Source: Verrucomicrobiaceae bacterium
GTDB taxonomy: Bacteria; Verrucomicrobiota; Verrucomicrobiia; Verrucomicrobiales; Verrucomicrobiaceae
DNA: 64,000 nt
Assembly: GCA_016713035.1 (NCBI GenBank)
Contig: JADJPW010000001.1
Coordinates: forward strand, 868,001 to 932,000
Direction of reading: 5' to 3'
A program made the position numbers and the translations under genes. Of this stretch, positions 53,442 through 62,008 are shown piece after piece (the stretch's first letter is position 1; the number at the start of each line of letters is the position of its first letter). The notes beneath the pieces were generated by a model. That model searched no databases and was not told the origin of the DNA. It worked only from the letters and a program-made list of their open reading frames with translations.

Positions 53442-54512
53442 TCAGGGGGTGATGCGGGCACCGGCGGTTTTGAGTTCAAGGAGGAGTTTTTGGGAGGCGT
53501 CGGTCAAGGGGTTGTTGGCGAGGGTGATCTGGCAGTAAGGGGACCAGTTGCGGGCGGTGGCGTGGTCTTTTTTCCAGGCGCGGTGAAGGGGCTGGAGGTC
53601 GGTGATTTTGTTGCCGTCGAGGTGGAGGAATTTGAGCTCGGTGAGGGGCTCGAGCGGGCTGAGGTCGGTGATGGCATTGCCGTTGAGGGAGAGCATGCTG
53701 AGCCACTTCATGCCGCCGATGCCTGCGAGGCTGCTGATTTGATTGCCATCGAGGTAGAGGGTCCAGGCTTTGGGGAGCTGAAAGAGGGGGGTGGCGTCTT
53801 GGATCTGGTTGTTGGCGAGGTAGAGGCTGGTGAGGGAGGTGATGCCGGAGAGAGGGCGGACGTCGCGGACGCGGTTGCCGGTGAGGGCGATGAATTGCAG
53901 GGCTTTGCAGGTGGCGAGTGGGCTGATGTCGGTGACTTGGTTGCCGGCGAGGTCGATGAATTGGAGGCGCTCGAGGCCTTGGAGCGGTGCGAGGCTGGTG
54001 ATCTGATTGTCGGGGAGGGTGATGGAGGCAAGGGCGGTGCATTTTTCGAGCCCGCGGAGGTCTTTGATGCCGGCTTTGCGGGCATCGAGGATGGCGACTT
54101 GGGCGACTTCTTCGAGGGTGAGGGGCTCTTGGTTGTCGCGTTTGGCGAAGACTTGGTGGCGTATGGCGGCTTCGAGTGCTTTGTCGGCGAAGGTGGCTGC
54201 GGCAGGCTTGGGCGGTGCGGGGGCTGGGGCGGGTTTAGCGGCTGTGGGGGTAGGCTTGGCTGGTGTGGCAGACTTCGTTGCAGCGGTGGCGGGTTTTGTG
54301 GCGACGGGGGCGGGCTTCGTGGCGGCGGGGGGAGGCTTCGTGGCGGCGGGGGGGGGCTTGGTGGCTACGGGGGCAGGTTTGGCGGCTACGGGGGCAGGTT
54401 TCGCTGCGGGGGCCGTGGGGGCGGATTGGGGGGGCTGGGGCTTTTTCTCCTGGGCTGCGGCGGTGAGGTAGGTGCAAAGGATGGCGGCGAGGCAGAGGTG
54501 GGGCGTTTTCAT
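53442..54512 (-). CDS. Secreted leucine-rich-repeat protein with Ala/Pro/Lys linker
   Basis: A 356-residue protein. From ATG 54512 the signal peptide is MKTPHLCLAAILCTYLTAAA. Residues 22-110 form a linker of degenerate KPAPVAT/KPPPAAT units. The rest has about seven internalin-like LRRs of about 22 residues, for example LQFIDLAGNQVTDISPLATC and LYLANNQIQDATPLFQ, ending in LKTAGARITP. It resembles LRR proteins of surface adhesion or recognition in Verrucomicrobiota and Planctomycetota; the ligand is unknown. The frame continues upstream to 54803 across the divergent ABM gene, but that part is a shadow. Confidence 0.85.
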   Translation of the reverse strand: MKTPHLCLAAILCTYLTAAAQEKKPQPPQSAPTAPAAKPAPVAAKPAPVATKPPPAATKPPPAATKPAPVATKPATAATKSATPAKPTPTAAKPAPAPAPPKPAAATFADKALEAAIRHQVFAKRDNQEPLTLEEVAQVAILDARKAGIKDLRGLEKCTALASITLPDNQITSLAPLQGLERLQFIDLAGNQVTDISPLATCKALQFIALTGNRVRDVRPLSGITSLTSLYLANNQIQDATPLFQLPKAWTLYLDGNQISSLAGIGGMKWLSMLSLNGNAITDLSPLEPLTELKFLHLDGNKITDLQPLHRAWKKDHATARNWSPYCQITLANNPLTDASQKLLLELKTAGARITP

Positions 54513-54593
54513 GGCAGGTCGGAGAATGGGATGCGGCTTACTACGTGGACGGGGGCTTGCATGTTGGCAAAAAATGCGCCCTATCGCGGGTCT

Positions 54594-54899
54594 ATGATTC
54601 ATGTGATTGTCATTCTCGAGATCGATCCGGCGAAGATCGATGACTTCCTTTCGGTGGCGTTGGAAAATGCGGCTGCATCCCGCCAGGAGCCTGGCTGTGT
54701 GCGCTTTGAGGTGAGCCGCGATAGCACGCGGGGGAATTTCTTTGCGCTGAGTGAGAGCTACCGTGATGTGGCGGCGATGGAGGCACACTATACGACGCCG
54801 CATGTGGCGAAGTGGCGTGCCCGCGCACCCGAGTTCGTCCTCAATCGCTGGGCGGTCAAAGGCCCGGTGTATGAGGAGGATGCGGCGTCAAATGAGTAG
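54594..54899 (+). CDS. Antibiotic-biosynthesis monooxygenase (ABM) domain protein
   Basis: A 101-residue ferredoxin-like ABM protein: MIHVIVILEIDPAKIDDFLSV, SRQEPGCVRFEVSRDS, FFALSESYRDVAAMEAHYTTPH and FVLNRWAVKGPVYEE. The family includes quinone monooxygenases and stress-related heme-like degraders, but the small fold does not reveal the substrate. The gene diverges from the LRR gene (81-bp gap) and its last 12 nt overlap the end of radC on the opposite strand. Confidence 0.83.
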   Translation: MIHVIVILEIDPAKIDDFLSVALENAAASRQEPGCVRFEVSRDSTRGNFFALSESYRDVAAMEAHYTTPHVAKWRARAPEFVLNRWAVKGPVYEEDAASNE

Positions 54900-55586
54900 A
54901 TTGTGCTCGCGGAAGCTGAAGTAGGGCTGGGAGCGTGATTCTGAGGGCGTGCCGATGATGACGTGGTCCTGAAAGTGAAGGTCCATGCTGGCGGCGGCAT
55001 TGCAGAGTCTGCGGGTGATGCGGCGGTCTGCCTCACTGGGATCTGGGTCGCCACTGGGGTGATTGTGCACGAGGACGAAGGAGTAGGCATTGTGGATGAG
55101 CACTTTGCGCAGCAGCTCTCTGGCATGCACGGTACATTCATTGATGCTGCCACGGAAGATCTCTTCACAGCGCATCAAGTTGAGCCGTGTGGTGAGCAGG
55201 ATGAGGCGGACTGACTCATAAGGGAGTGCCTGGAGCTCGGGGCCGATGAAGTCATAGATGCGCTGGGGTTCATTCAGCGCGATGTCGCGGATGGAGGCCT
55301 CTGCGGCGGCGCGGCGACCGAGCTCAAAGGCGGCGGCGAGCTTGGCTGCCTTGGCGGGGCCGAGGGACTTGATCTTGGTGAGTACGGCGGGCTCCATGCG
55401 GGCAAGGTCACGCAGGGAGCCGTGCTGCTGGAGCAGCCGCTGGCCGATCTGGAGGGCGTTTTCCCCCTGGGTGCCGGTGTTGATGAAGAGGGCGAGGAGT
55501 TCTGCATCCGAGAGTGCCCCTGCGCCGAGTCGCAGTAGTCGCTCACGCGGTCGGTCATGGGCAGGGATATCAGCAATGCGGGACAT
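54888..55586 (-). CDS. radC: RadC/JAB-domain protein
   Basis: A 232-residue protein from ATG 55586 (MSRIADIPAHDRPRERLL). The N-terminal helix-hairpin-helix (ALSDAELLALFINTG and KIKSLGPAKAAKLAAAFELG) is followed by a JAMM metalloprotease-like domain with FVLVHNHPSGDPDPSEADRRIT, the HxHxSxxD zinc motif. The family's cellular role remains debated. The frame is open upstream to 55709, but the conserved N-terminus sets the start. Its end overlaps the ABM gene on the other strand by 12 nt. Confidence 0.92.
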   Translation of the reverse strand: MSRIADIPAHDRPRERLLRLGAGALSDAELLALFINTGTQGENALQIGQRLLQQHGSLRDLARMEPAVLTKIKSLGPAKAAKLAAAFELGRRAAAEASIRDIALNEPQRIYDFIGPELQALPYESVRLILLTTRLNLMRCEEIFRGSINECTVHARELLRKVLIHNAYSFVLVHNHPSGDPDPSEADRRITRRLCNAAASMDLHFQDHVIIGTPSESRSQPYFSFREHNLLI

Positions 55587-55709
55587 GGGGATGTCAGGGC
55601 TTGATGGGGGGCGGAGTGGCGGCGGGAGTCCGAGCACATAGGCTGTCTGATCGGATGCGCAAATGGGGATCGACCATGGCCCCCTGGCGGTGTGGCCTTG
55701 AGCACCCAC

Positions 55710-55746
55710 AAAAAAACCCTGGAATCCGATGATTCTCAGGGGTTTT
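55710..55746 (-). terminator. Intrinsic terminator of the initiator tRNA gene
   Basis: On the minus strand an inverted repeat, AAAACCCCTGAGAATC pairing with GATTCCAGGGTTTT, ends in a run of seven Ts (A run at 55710-55716 on plus). It begins 5 nt after the CCA end of the tRNA. Confidence 0.85.
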
Positions 55747-55750
55747 AAAT

Positions 55751-55827
<77 letters not shown>

Positions 55828-55942
55828 ATTGAGGTCTTCTCTATCGCCGTGCTCTAAGGCGGTAGCAACTTCTTTTTCCTCTTGCTCACGGATTCGCTCG
55901 AAACCAAGAAACGCATCCCTTAGCTTTCCCCCCGCACCCACT

Positions 55943-57424
55943 TTGATCACTGCCCCAAGCCACCTCTCCCGCTCTGCGCTCATCATCGTCGGCCATGGCT
56001 CGACGCTGAACCCGGACTCCAGTGCTCCGACGCACCTGCATGCGGATGCGATCCGCAGCCTGGGCATCTTCCAGGAGGTGGCGTGCTGCTTTTGGAAAGA
56101 GGAGCCGAATATGCGGGAGGTCTTTGAGATGGTGGAGTGTGACCGCATCTACATCGTGCCGAATTTTATCAGCGAGGGCTACTTCTGCCAGCAGGTGCTG
56201 CCGCGTGAGCTGCGGCTCGAGGGGCCGATCACACGCCGTGGCGAGAAAACCATCTGTTACTGCGATCCGGTGGGTATCCATCCGAATATGACTCGCCTGC
56301 TGCTCCAGCGTGCGGATGAGGTGGCTGCTGGGGTGCCCCGCTCAGAGACGAGCCTAGTCATCGTGGGCCATGGCACCAATCTGAATGACAACAGCACCAA
56401 GGCGATCCAGGACCAAGTGGCACACATCCGCGATGGCGGGTATGGCTTTGCTCAAGTCATCGACGCCTACATGGAGGAGGCACCCTTTGTGGCAGACTGG
56501 AAGACGCTCACCTCCGCGCCGCATGTGGTGATCGTGCCGTTTTTCATCGCGGATGGTCTGCATAGCTATCAGGACATCCCGGTGCTGCTCGGCATGCGGG
56601 AGGAAACGGGGGCGGCGCTGAGTGAGACGGGGCTCTTTCACTCGAACCCACACCTGCTCCATGGTCGCCAGCTTTACTACAGTGGTGCGATCGGTACGGA
56701 GCCGCTGCTGGCAGAGGTCATCCTGGATCAAGTGCGTGAGTTTGACAGCAAACACGGTGTGGAAGGTGCTGCACTAGCTGCGCCTCAGGCTGGCGTGCTC
56801 ACACAACTCGGAGACTGGCTCGAAGCAGGCCGGAGCGAAATCGGTGAGGTGATCATCCGCCGCGTGGAAGCTGGAGGATACGCCGTGCAGCACCGGGAGG
56901 ATGTCCCACTCCCGGCGGCCACCCATCACAAACCGGAAGACGCCCGCGAGATAGCCCGCTGGGACGCGAAAGGGGGCTTTCGCCCGCTGCACAGTGCTCC
57001 AACCCTGCGCCGTGGCTGGCGGCTCGATCTCGCATCGCTGGCCGAGCTGCGCCTTGCCCTAGATTTCCTGTATCCCGCCGCTGTCGGCATGCTGCATGCC
57101 CAGGAGGCGGGCACGCTCACTGCCACACCGTTGCGAGAGCTCCTGGGTCGCCAGAGCGGCATGTACCGCTTTACCAACACCATCACGGATGATGCCGCCC
57201 TGAAGATGATCGCGGATGTGTGTGCGAATTCACAATGCACACGCCGCATCCTCTGGCCGCTCACGCCAGAGCAACCACTCAGCGGCCCTGCTGCGTGCAA
57301 AGCAGCCGAAGCTCAAGATACCGGGAGCACTCTGCCCCTGCTCTGCATCGAGGCCTGCCCCAGAATCGTCACCACAGCCCGGAAGATCGCCCGTGAGCAG
57401 TTCGAGGCGAAGGCGGAGAAATAG
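55943..57424 (+). CDS. CbiX (sirohydrochlorin chelatase-like) / DR2241 iron-sulphur protein
   Basis: A 493-residue protein. Two CbiX halves are visible: SALIIVGHGSTLN with later FISEGYFCQQVLPREL, and TSLVIVGHGTNLN with VPFFIADGLHSYQDIPVLLG. The C-terminal 200 residues fit the DR2241 stabilising and [4Fe-4S] domains, with cysteines in NSQCTRRILWPL, AACKAAE and LLCIEACPRIV. The predicted role is metal chelation into a tetrapyrrole or cobalt/nickel/iron handling. No ATG precedes the GHG block; TTG 55943 is the most reasonable start, since further extension overlaps the tRNA gene on the other strand. Confidence 0.82.
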   Translation: MITAPSHLSRSALIIVGHGSTLNPDSSAPTHLHADAIRSLGIFQEVACCFWKEEPNMREVFEMVECDRIYIVPNFISEGYFCQQVLPRELRLEGPITRRGEKTICYCDPVGIHPNMTRLLLQRADEVAAGVPRSETSLVIVGHGTNLNDNSTKAIQDQVAHIRDGGYGFAQVIDAYMEEAPFVADWKTLTSAPHVVIVPFFIADGLHSYQDIPVLLGMREETGAALSETGLFHSNPHLLHGRQLYYSGAIGTEPLLAEVILDQVREFDSKHGVEGAALAAPQAGVLTQLGDWLEAGRSEIGEVIIRRVEAGGYAVQHREDVPLPAATHHKPEDAREIARWDAKGGFRPLHSAPTLRRGWRLDLASLAELRLALDFLYPAAVGMLHAQEAGTLTATPLRELLGRQSGMYRFTNTITDDAALKMIADVCANSQCTRRILWPLTPEQPLSGPAACKAAEAQDTGSTLPLLCIEACPRIVTTARKIAREQFEAKAEK

Positions 57425-57476
57425 GCGGAGAGCGGGGGGGGGCAATCTACAAGCACCACCGTGATGCAGCCATGCT

Positions 57477-58004
57477 TCAAGCCGAAGCATGCTTCACATA
57501 GTCGATGATCTTGCGATCATCCTCTCCAGCGGCCCAGGTGACACGCAGAAAGTCGGCAGGATGGATGTGGTGCTGAACAAAGAAGGCACGGTCACCGCCA
57601 CAGCCGTACATCGTATCAGGGTCCATTTCACCATGCAGCTTTGCACGCGCTTTGACGATGAGGCGCGGCAGCCAGGGGATGCCATCGACAGCGGCAGGCT
57701 TTGGCGGCAGGGCGGAAGGCGGCACCGTCTTGCCGGTGAAGCGTCCCTTTTGGACAACCTTGAAGAAATCACGCCGCACGGCGGCGACGAGAAGCGCCGT
57801 CTCCAGCGTCGGTCCCTCTTCCCCATAGCGGCAGTGATCATCCACAAAGTCGAAAAACTCCTGCTTCGTGTGTCCGATAGAGCTCAGGAAAGCGGTATCG
57901 GCCTCGGTGAACCATTTTTCACCACGCGTATCGCCCGCTCGGTGAAGCCGTGCACAGCGCTCGAAAAGCTCACGGAAGGCGGTGTCCCAGGTGCGGTCGT
58001 TCAT
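57477..58004 (-). CDS. DUF5069 domain protein
   Basis: A 175-residue soluble protein: WDTAFRELFERCARLHRAG, FFDFVDDHCRYGEEGPTLETALLVAAVRRDFF and SALPPKPAAVDGIPWLPRLIVKARAKLHGE, then YGCGGDRAFFVQHHIHPADFLRVTW. The WLPRxxxKARxxLxGE block is characteristic of DUF5069, found mostly in Planctomycetota and Verrucomicrobiota. Function unknown. ATG 58004 (MNDRTWDTAF) is chosen; the upstream extension overlaps the nucleotidyltransferase gene. Confidence 0.83.
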   Translation of the reverse strand: MNDRTWDTAFRELFERCARLHRAGDTRGEKWFTEADTAFLSSIGHTKQEFFDFVDDHCRYGEEGPTLETALLVAAVRRDFFKVVQKGRFTGKTVPPSALPPKPAAVDGIPWLPRLIVKARAKLHGEMDPDTMYGCGGDRAFFVQHHIHPADFLRVTWAAGEDDRKIIDYVKHASA

Positions 58005-58035
58005 GATGGTGTGTTGTGTGTGGTTGTCGTTAAAA

Positions 58036-58947
58036 TCATCCCCAGAGTGACTGCGGATAGGCTCCGGCATCGACGAGGGCGCGGATGCTGCGCACGACAT
58101 CGGGCTTGTCCTCAGGATAGGTGACGCCGAACCAGGAATCATTCGATTCTAGGACGCGGACATCGGCATGGCCGTTTTGGATCAGCGTGTCGACCTCTTT
58201 GGGCACGTAGCACTCAGCCTTCATATCGGTGCCGTGCTCCTGCATGAAGCGTGTGAAGGCAGCCCGCAGGCGTGGGAAAATATCAGGCGTGAAGCCAAAG
58301 AAGTTCATGCTCACGACTTCATTGCCACTCAAAGGCACGTAGGCTCCCTCCACCTCGCGGTTTTCTGCCCCGGTGGGGGTTTTGAAGATTTTCGTCATCT
58401 CGGTGACGGTTTGCAGCATGCCATCCGCATGCCGTGTGCAGACGCCACGGGCCACGCTGCCGTGATCGGAGAGCGTGTTGCGCAGGTAGTAGCCGACCAT
58501 GCTGAAGTGGCTCTTGCCATCCTGAGGACGTGGGGTGGTGAGATCCGCCGCGATCTTGGCAAAGGCATCCCGCCCATAAAAGTCATCGGCATTGATCATG
58601 AGAAAGGGCTCATGCACCACCTGCTCTGCCGCGAGCAGCGCATGCGTGGTGCCCCAGGGCTTCGTACGGCCCTCTGGCAGGGAGAAGCCGGCGGGCAGGT
58701 CGTTCAGATCCTGGAAGGCATATTCCACCGCGATCCGTCCTGCGAAGCGGGAGCCGATTTTCTCTTTGAAAAGGTCTTCAAAGTCGCGGCGAATGACGAA
58801 GACCACCTTGCCGAAACCCGCACGGATGGCGTCGAACACAGAGTAATCGAGCACCACCTCGCCACTGGGTCCCATGGCGTCGAGTTGCTTTAGGCCGCCG
58901 TAGCGGCTGCCCATGCCGGCAGCGAGAATGAGGAGAGTAGGCTTCAT
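58036..58947 (-). CDS. NTP-transferase-fold sugar nucleotidyltransferase
   Basis: A 303-residue protein from ATG 58947: TLLILAAGMGSRYGGLKQLDAMGP is the nucleotidyltransferase signature, TKPWGTTHALLAAEQVV and FLMINADDFYGRDAF the active-site blocks (metal Asp in NADDFYG), and VPLSGNEVVSMNFFGF near the middle. It resembles sugar-1-phosphate nucleotidyltransferases encoded singly in Verrucomicrobiota and Bacteroidota. The sugar is unknown. A perfect-period heptanucleotide array sits 34 bp upstream. Confidence 0.85.
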   Translation of the reverse strand: MKPTLLILAAGMGSRYGGLKQLDAMGPSGEVVLDYSVFDAIRAGFGKVVFVIRRDFEDLFKEKIGSRFAGRIAVEYAFQDLNDLPAGFSLPEGRTKPWGTTHALLAAEQVVHEPFLMINADDFYGRDAFAKIAADLTTPRPQDGKSHFSMVGYYLRNTLSDHGSVARGVCTRHADGMLQTVTEMTKIFKTPTGAENREVEGAYVPLSGNEVVSMNFFGFTPDIFPRLRAAFTRFMQEHGTDMKAECYVPKEVDTLIQNGHADVRVLESNDSWFGVTYPEDKPDVVRSIRALVDAGAYPQSLWG

Positions 58948-58980
58948 AAGGAAAAAAATTGTGGGCGCGATGGGTGGACT

Positions 58981-59022
58981 GAAAAACGAAAACTGAAAGC
59001 AGAAAGCTGAAAAATGAAAAAC
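58981..59022 (+). repeat. Heptanucleotide array before nucleotidyltransferase gene
   Basis: Six contiguous 7-nt units: GAAAAAC, GAAAACT, GAAAGCA, GAAAGCT, GAAAAAT, GAAAAAC. The array lies in the 129-bp divergent region between the nucleotidyltransferase (start 58947, minus) and the M14-like gene (start 59077, plus). It is of the short tandemly repeated type known from other bacteria. Confidence 0.85.
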
Positions 59023-59076
59023 AGCACCCGTGCCTGCCAGCTTGAAACAGCCCCCCGCACCAAGTAAACGCCACGC

Positions 59077-59841
59077 ATGTCCCCACCCCTCCAGCAGGCA
59101 CATGATGCCTCCGAATTGCACCGCCGCTGGGTATCGCTCGCGCGGCGGCTACGGCTGACTGTGAGCATCCTGGCAGAGCCGCCCGGCGGCACACCTGTGC
59201 TCGCGCTCGAATCCGTCGCAGCACGGGCGGGCGAGCCTGCGGCCTATCTTTCTGCCGGAGTCCACGGGGATGAGGCCGCACCGCCATGGGCGCTGCTGCA
59301 CTGGGCGGAGCAACATGCCCCTCAGGTGCGAGACGGCAGTTTCCTGATCCTTCCCTGCCTCAATCCTGTCGGTTTGCAGCAAAACACACGCACCGATGAA
59401 CGCGGCCTCGATATCAATCGACGGTTTCATCTCACTCGTGATCCCCTGGCCCGTGCCTGGCAGCGCTGGATCACACAGCGGCGCATGACGATAGGCCTGT
59501 GCCTGCATGAGGATTACGACGCAGCAGGCTGCTATGTTTATGAGCTCGGAAATCATCGCTCCGGGCTCTCCGCAGGCATTTTGGAGCGCATGCGTGCGGT
59601 GCATGGCCGCATCACACCAGATCCACGCAGCGTCATCGATGGCCAGCGTGCCCGTGGTGGCGTGATCCGCCGGAAAAAGCTGCCCACGCACCTCCCTGGC
59701 ATGCCAGAGGCCATCGAGCTGCATCTACGCGGCTGCCCTATCACGCTGACCTTTGAAACACCATCCGAGCTGGCTCTGCATGATCGCATCGACTGCCAAC
59801 ACGCTTTTATCCAGACGGCCCTCCAGCAGCTCTGCCCATGA
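59077..59841 (+). CDS. M14-family zinc carboxypeptidase-like protein
   Basis: A 254-residue protein. SAGVHGDEAAPPWALLHW has the HxxE zinc pair, GLCLHEDYDAAG the third ligand His, and LNPVGLQQNTRTDERGLDINRRF the Asn-Arg substrate block of M14/succinylglutamate desuccinylase-type enzymes. ITLTFETPSELALHDRI may supply the catalytic Glu. Likely substrates are peptides such as murein peptide, or acyl-amino acids. No signal peptide, so cytoplasmic. The stop overlaps the next start by 4 nt (ATGA). Confidence 0.83.
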   Translation: MSPPLQQAHDASELHRRWVSLARRLRLTVSILAEPPGGTPVLALESVAARAGEPAAYLSAGVHGDEAAPPWALLHWAEQHAPQVRDGSFLILPCLNPVGLQQNTRTDERGLDINRRFHLTRDPLARAWQRWITQRRMTIGLCLHEDYDAAGCYVYELGNHRSGLSAGILERMRAVHGRITPDPRSVIDGQRARGGVIRRKKLPTHLPGMPEAIELHLRGCPITLTFETPSELALHDRIDCQHAFIQTALQQLCP

Positions 59842-60794
59842 AAAGACGCCCCATCCTCCTCGCGGGCATCAGCAGCGTGCTCAGTGCCTGCACCACCACG
59901 GCACCCCGTGTCTCCGCCACGCCTGCTCAGCTCAGGAAGCGTGACTGGACCAGTTTTGATGGCAAAACGATGCCTTTCACCACCTGGAGCACTCCACGGG
60001 GAAAAAAGCCGCGAGGCATCATCCTCGCCGTGCATGGCCTCAGTGGTGCTGCGTCTGATTTTTGGCCCTTGGGGGAGTCCTTGCGGCAAAGAGGGATCAC
60101 CACCTACGCCCTCGAGCTGCGCGGTCAGGGCAATGATCCACAGCAGGCAGAGCGGGGAGACATCCGGGATGAAAAGCTCTGGCAGCGGGATCTGAAGACC
60201 TTTCACGCCCTCCTCAGGCAGCGGCACCCTCGCACGCCTATCTTTTGGTATGGTGAGAGCCTCGGTAGCCTCGTCGTGATGCACACACTGGCGCAGATCA
60301 GTCTAGCAGATCAGCCACAGGGCATCCTACTCGCCTCCCCCGTGGCGGGACTGCGCATGGAGGTCAGTGCAGCCCAGCGCTGGATGCTGGAAACAGGTGC
60401 CGCCGTGACACCGCGCACACGCCTGAGCCTGGGCACGCTCGCCGGAGTGGATGAAAGCTCCATCCAAGTCACCTCCACCACCACGCATGGCAGCCAGATG
60501 GCGAAGACGCCGCATCACATCAGCGCCTTTAGCCTGCGGCTCATCGTCGCCATCGGTCGCATGATCGATGCCCTGCCCGCCGCTGCCGCCGGACTACGGC
60601 AGCCCCTACTCGTGCTCGCATCCCCGCATGATGTCATCAGCTCGCCAGAGCAAATCCAGGCCTTCTTTGATCAAATCGGCTCCAGAGAGAAAAAGCTCCT
60701 GTGGTTCACCCGCTCGCGCCACCTCATCCTGCATGACGTGCAGCGTGTGGAGGCCCTGCAAGACATCATCCACTGGCTGGAGGGCCAAATTTGA
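59838..60794 (+). CDS. Lipoprotein alpha/beta hydrolase (monoacylglycerol-lipase-like)
   Basis: A 318-residue protein with a lipoprotein signal: MKRRPILLAGISSVLSACTT, with lipobox LSAC. The catalytic domain shows ILAVHGLSGAASDFWPLGESL (oxyanion loop), ALELRGQGNDPQ, IFWYGESLGSLVVMH (nucleophile Ser in GESLG), VLASPHDVISS (acid) and RSRHLILHD (His). This is the serine aquaporin-like/monoacylglycerol lipase group. Translationally coupled to the M14 gene, so the two may process related substrates. Confidence 0.88.
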   Translation: MKRRPILLAGISSVLSACTTTAPRVSATPAQLRKRDWTSFDGKTMPFTTWSTPRGKKPRGIILAVHGLSGAASDFWPLGESLRQRGITTYALELRGQGNDPQQAERGDIRDEKLWQRDLKTFHALLRQRHPRTPIFWYGESLGSLVVMHTLAQISLADQPQGILLASPVAGLRMEVSAAQRWMLETGAAVTPRTRLSLGTLAGVDESSIQVTSTTTHGSQMAKTPHHISAFSLRLIVAIGRMIDALPAAAAGLRQPLLVLASPHDVISSPEQIQAFFDQIGSREKKLLWFTRSRHLILHDVQRVEALQDIIHWLEGQI

Positions 60795-60824
60795 TCCGCC
60801 AGCGCCTACGGGCCTACATTTTGG

Positions 60825-61442
60825 CTATTTGCCCTTTTTCTTCACCTTTTTCACAGGCTTCTCGGGCTCCTGCACGGCCAGTTTGACGGTGTGAACCTCC
60901 AGCGGAGCACTGGTCGCACTGTCAAACTCTGCCGCAGCCTCTAGCCCGATGCGGGCGATCTCCTCCGCGCTCTCGCAGCGATCATAGGCCGCCTGCATGG
61001 CCCCCAGGGCGTAGTCACGGCCAGAGCCCGCCGCCCAGAACTTATGAAACTGCTGCGCCGACCGATAGGAATACAGGGCGAAGATGCCGTGCGCATTCGC
61101 CGCGAGGCCGTAGAACTGCGTCGTCTCATACTCCTCACCTTTATCCGGCATCGCGCTCATGAAATACTCCGCCTTCAGCCAGCCATGCGCATAGCGGAAG
61201 GTTTCAAAGATGGCATCTGGGGATGAAAAATCACGCGGACGCTCAGGATTGGCAAAGTAGCTCTTCAGCACCACCAGACTCGCAGAGGTGCCCGTCAGCC
61301 CGATGTAGGTATCTCCGATCTTGGTGATCTTCGTTTTATTGACGACGTGATTAGCCTTCTGGCGCAATGAGCCCAGGCAGCTGAGCGTGTCCGCTCCGAT
61401 GCATGCGATTCCGTTTTTCTGAGTGACGACGATGGTGGACAT
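60825..61442 (-). CDS. HslV/proteasome beta-like Ntn-hydrolase
   Basis: A 205-residue protein from ATG 61442, MSTIVVTQKNGIACIGADT, which aligns by eye with HslV (MTTIVSVRRNG...GDG). The position of the mature N-terminal Thr is Ser2 here. RQKANHVVNKTKITKIGDTYIGLTGTSASL matches the HslV strand with Lys33 and the Gly-rich loop. The C-terminus is long and Lys-rich (KPVKKVKKKGK). No hslU neighbour is present in the window. The frame is open to 61544 with a hydrophobic stretch, but ATG 61442 places the nucleophile at the N-terminus after Met removal. Confidence 0.78.
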   Translation of the reverse strand: MSTIVVTQKNGIACIGADTLSCLGSLRQKANHVVNKTKITKIGDTYIGLTGTSASLVVLKSYFANPERPRDFSSPDAIFETFRYAHGWLKAEYFMSAMPDKGEEYETTQFYGLAANAHGIFALYSYRSAQQFHKFWAAGSGRDYALGAMQAAYDRCESAEEIARIGLEAAAEFDSATSAPLEVHTVKLAVQEPEKPVKKVKKKGK

Positions 61443-61559
61443 GAGGGCCGCAGCATTAGCGGATCGCCCCCGGCACGCAAAGCAGAAAAAGCAGCTCACC
61501 AGCCACGCGGAAAAATAGATGAAATAATTTCGAGCCACCTCCATCTTATATCTGCCTCT

Positions 61560-61994
61560 ATGAAAAAACTCCTCACACTCCTCCTCGCCGCTGCCACCAT
61601 CACCTCACTCGCCAGTGATTTCCCCAAAGGCAGCCCCACATTCAAAAGCAGCGCGACCAGCGCCATCAATGCCGCCAAAAAGGAAGGCAAGCCGGTCATC
61701 CTCGTCTTCTCCGCCGCTTGGTGCCCACCTTGCCAAGCGATGAAAAAGGACGTGTATCCCAGCGCCGCCGTAAAGGCCTACCATGACAAATTTGTCTGGG
61801 CCTACCTCGATGTCGATGACGGCAGCAACCGCCGTGCAGCAGAAAAAGCAGGCGTCAGCGGCATTCCTCACATCCAGTTCCTCGATGCCCAGGGCAACGA
61901 AATCGGCAAGCAAGTCGGCGGCAACTCTCCTGAGGCTTTTGCCAAAACGCTCGAAAGCATGCTCGCTAAAGCTGGCAGCTCCGCAGCGAAATAA
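61560..61994 (+). CDS. Secreted thioredoxin-fold protein
   Basis: A 144-residue protein with signal peptide MKKLLTLLLAAATITSLAS and a thioredoxin domain: PVILVFSAAWCPPCQAMKK carries the CxxC (CPPC) and VSGIPHIQFLDAQGNEIG the cis-Pro. It is typical of a periplasmic thiol oxidoreductase. It diverges from the HslV-like gene (117 bp) and is convergent with the large secreted protein gene at 62009. Confidence 0.9.
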   Translation: MKKLLTLLLAAATITSLASDFPKGSPTFKSSATSAINAAKKEGKPVILVFSAAWCPPCQAMKKDVYPSAAVKAYHDKFVWAYLDVDDGSNRRAAEKAGVSGIPHIQFLDAQGNEIGKQVGGNSPEAFAKTLESMLAKAGSSAAK

Positions 61995-62008
61995 ATCGGC
62001 TCCGGCGG

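Noticed and set aside
54235..54450. Possible CRISPR-like array in the LRR gene
   Set aside because: In-frame degenerate repeats encoding a Lys/Pro/Ala/Val/Thr linker; no unique spacers or cas genes.
53490..54899. A 469-codon plus-strand ORF ending in the ABM sequence
   Set aside because: Its first 368 codons are antisense to the LRR gene; only the last 101 codons from ATG 54594 form a real ABM protein.
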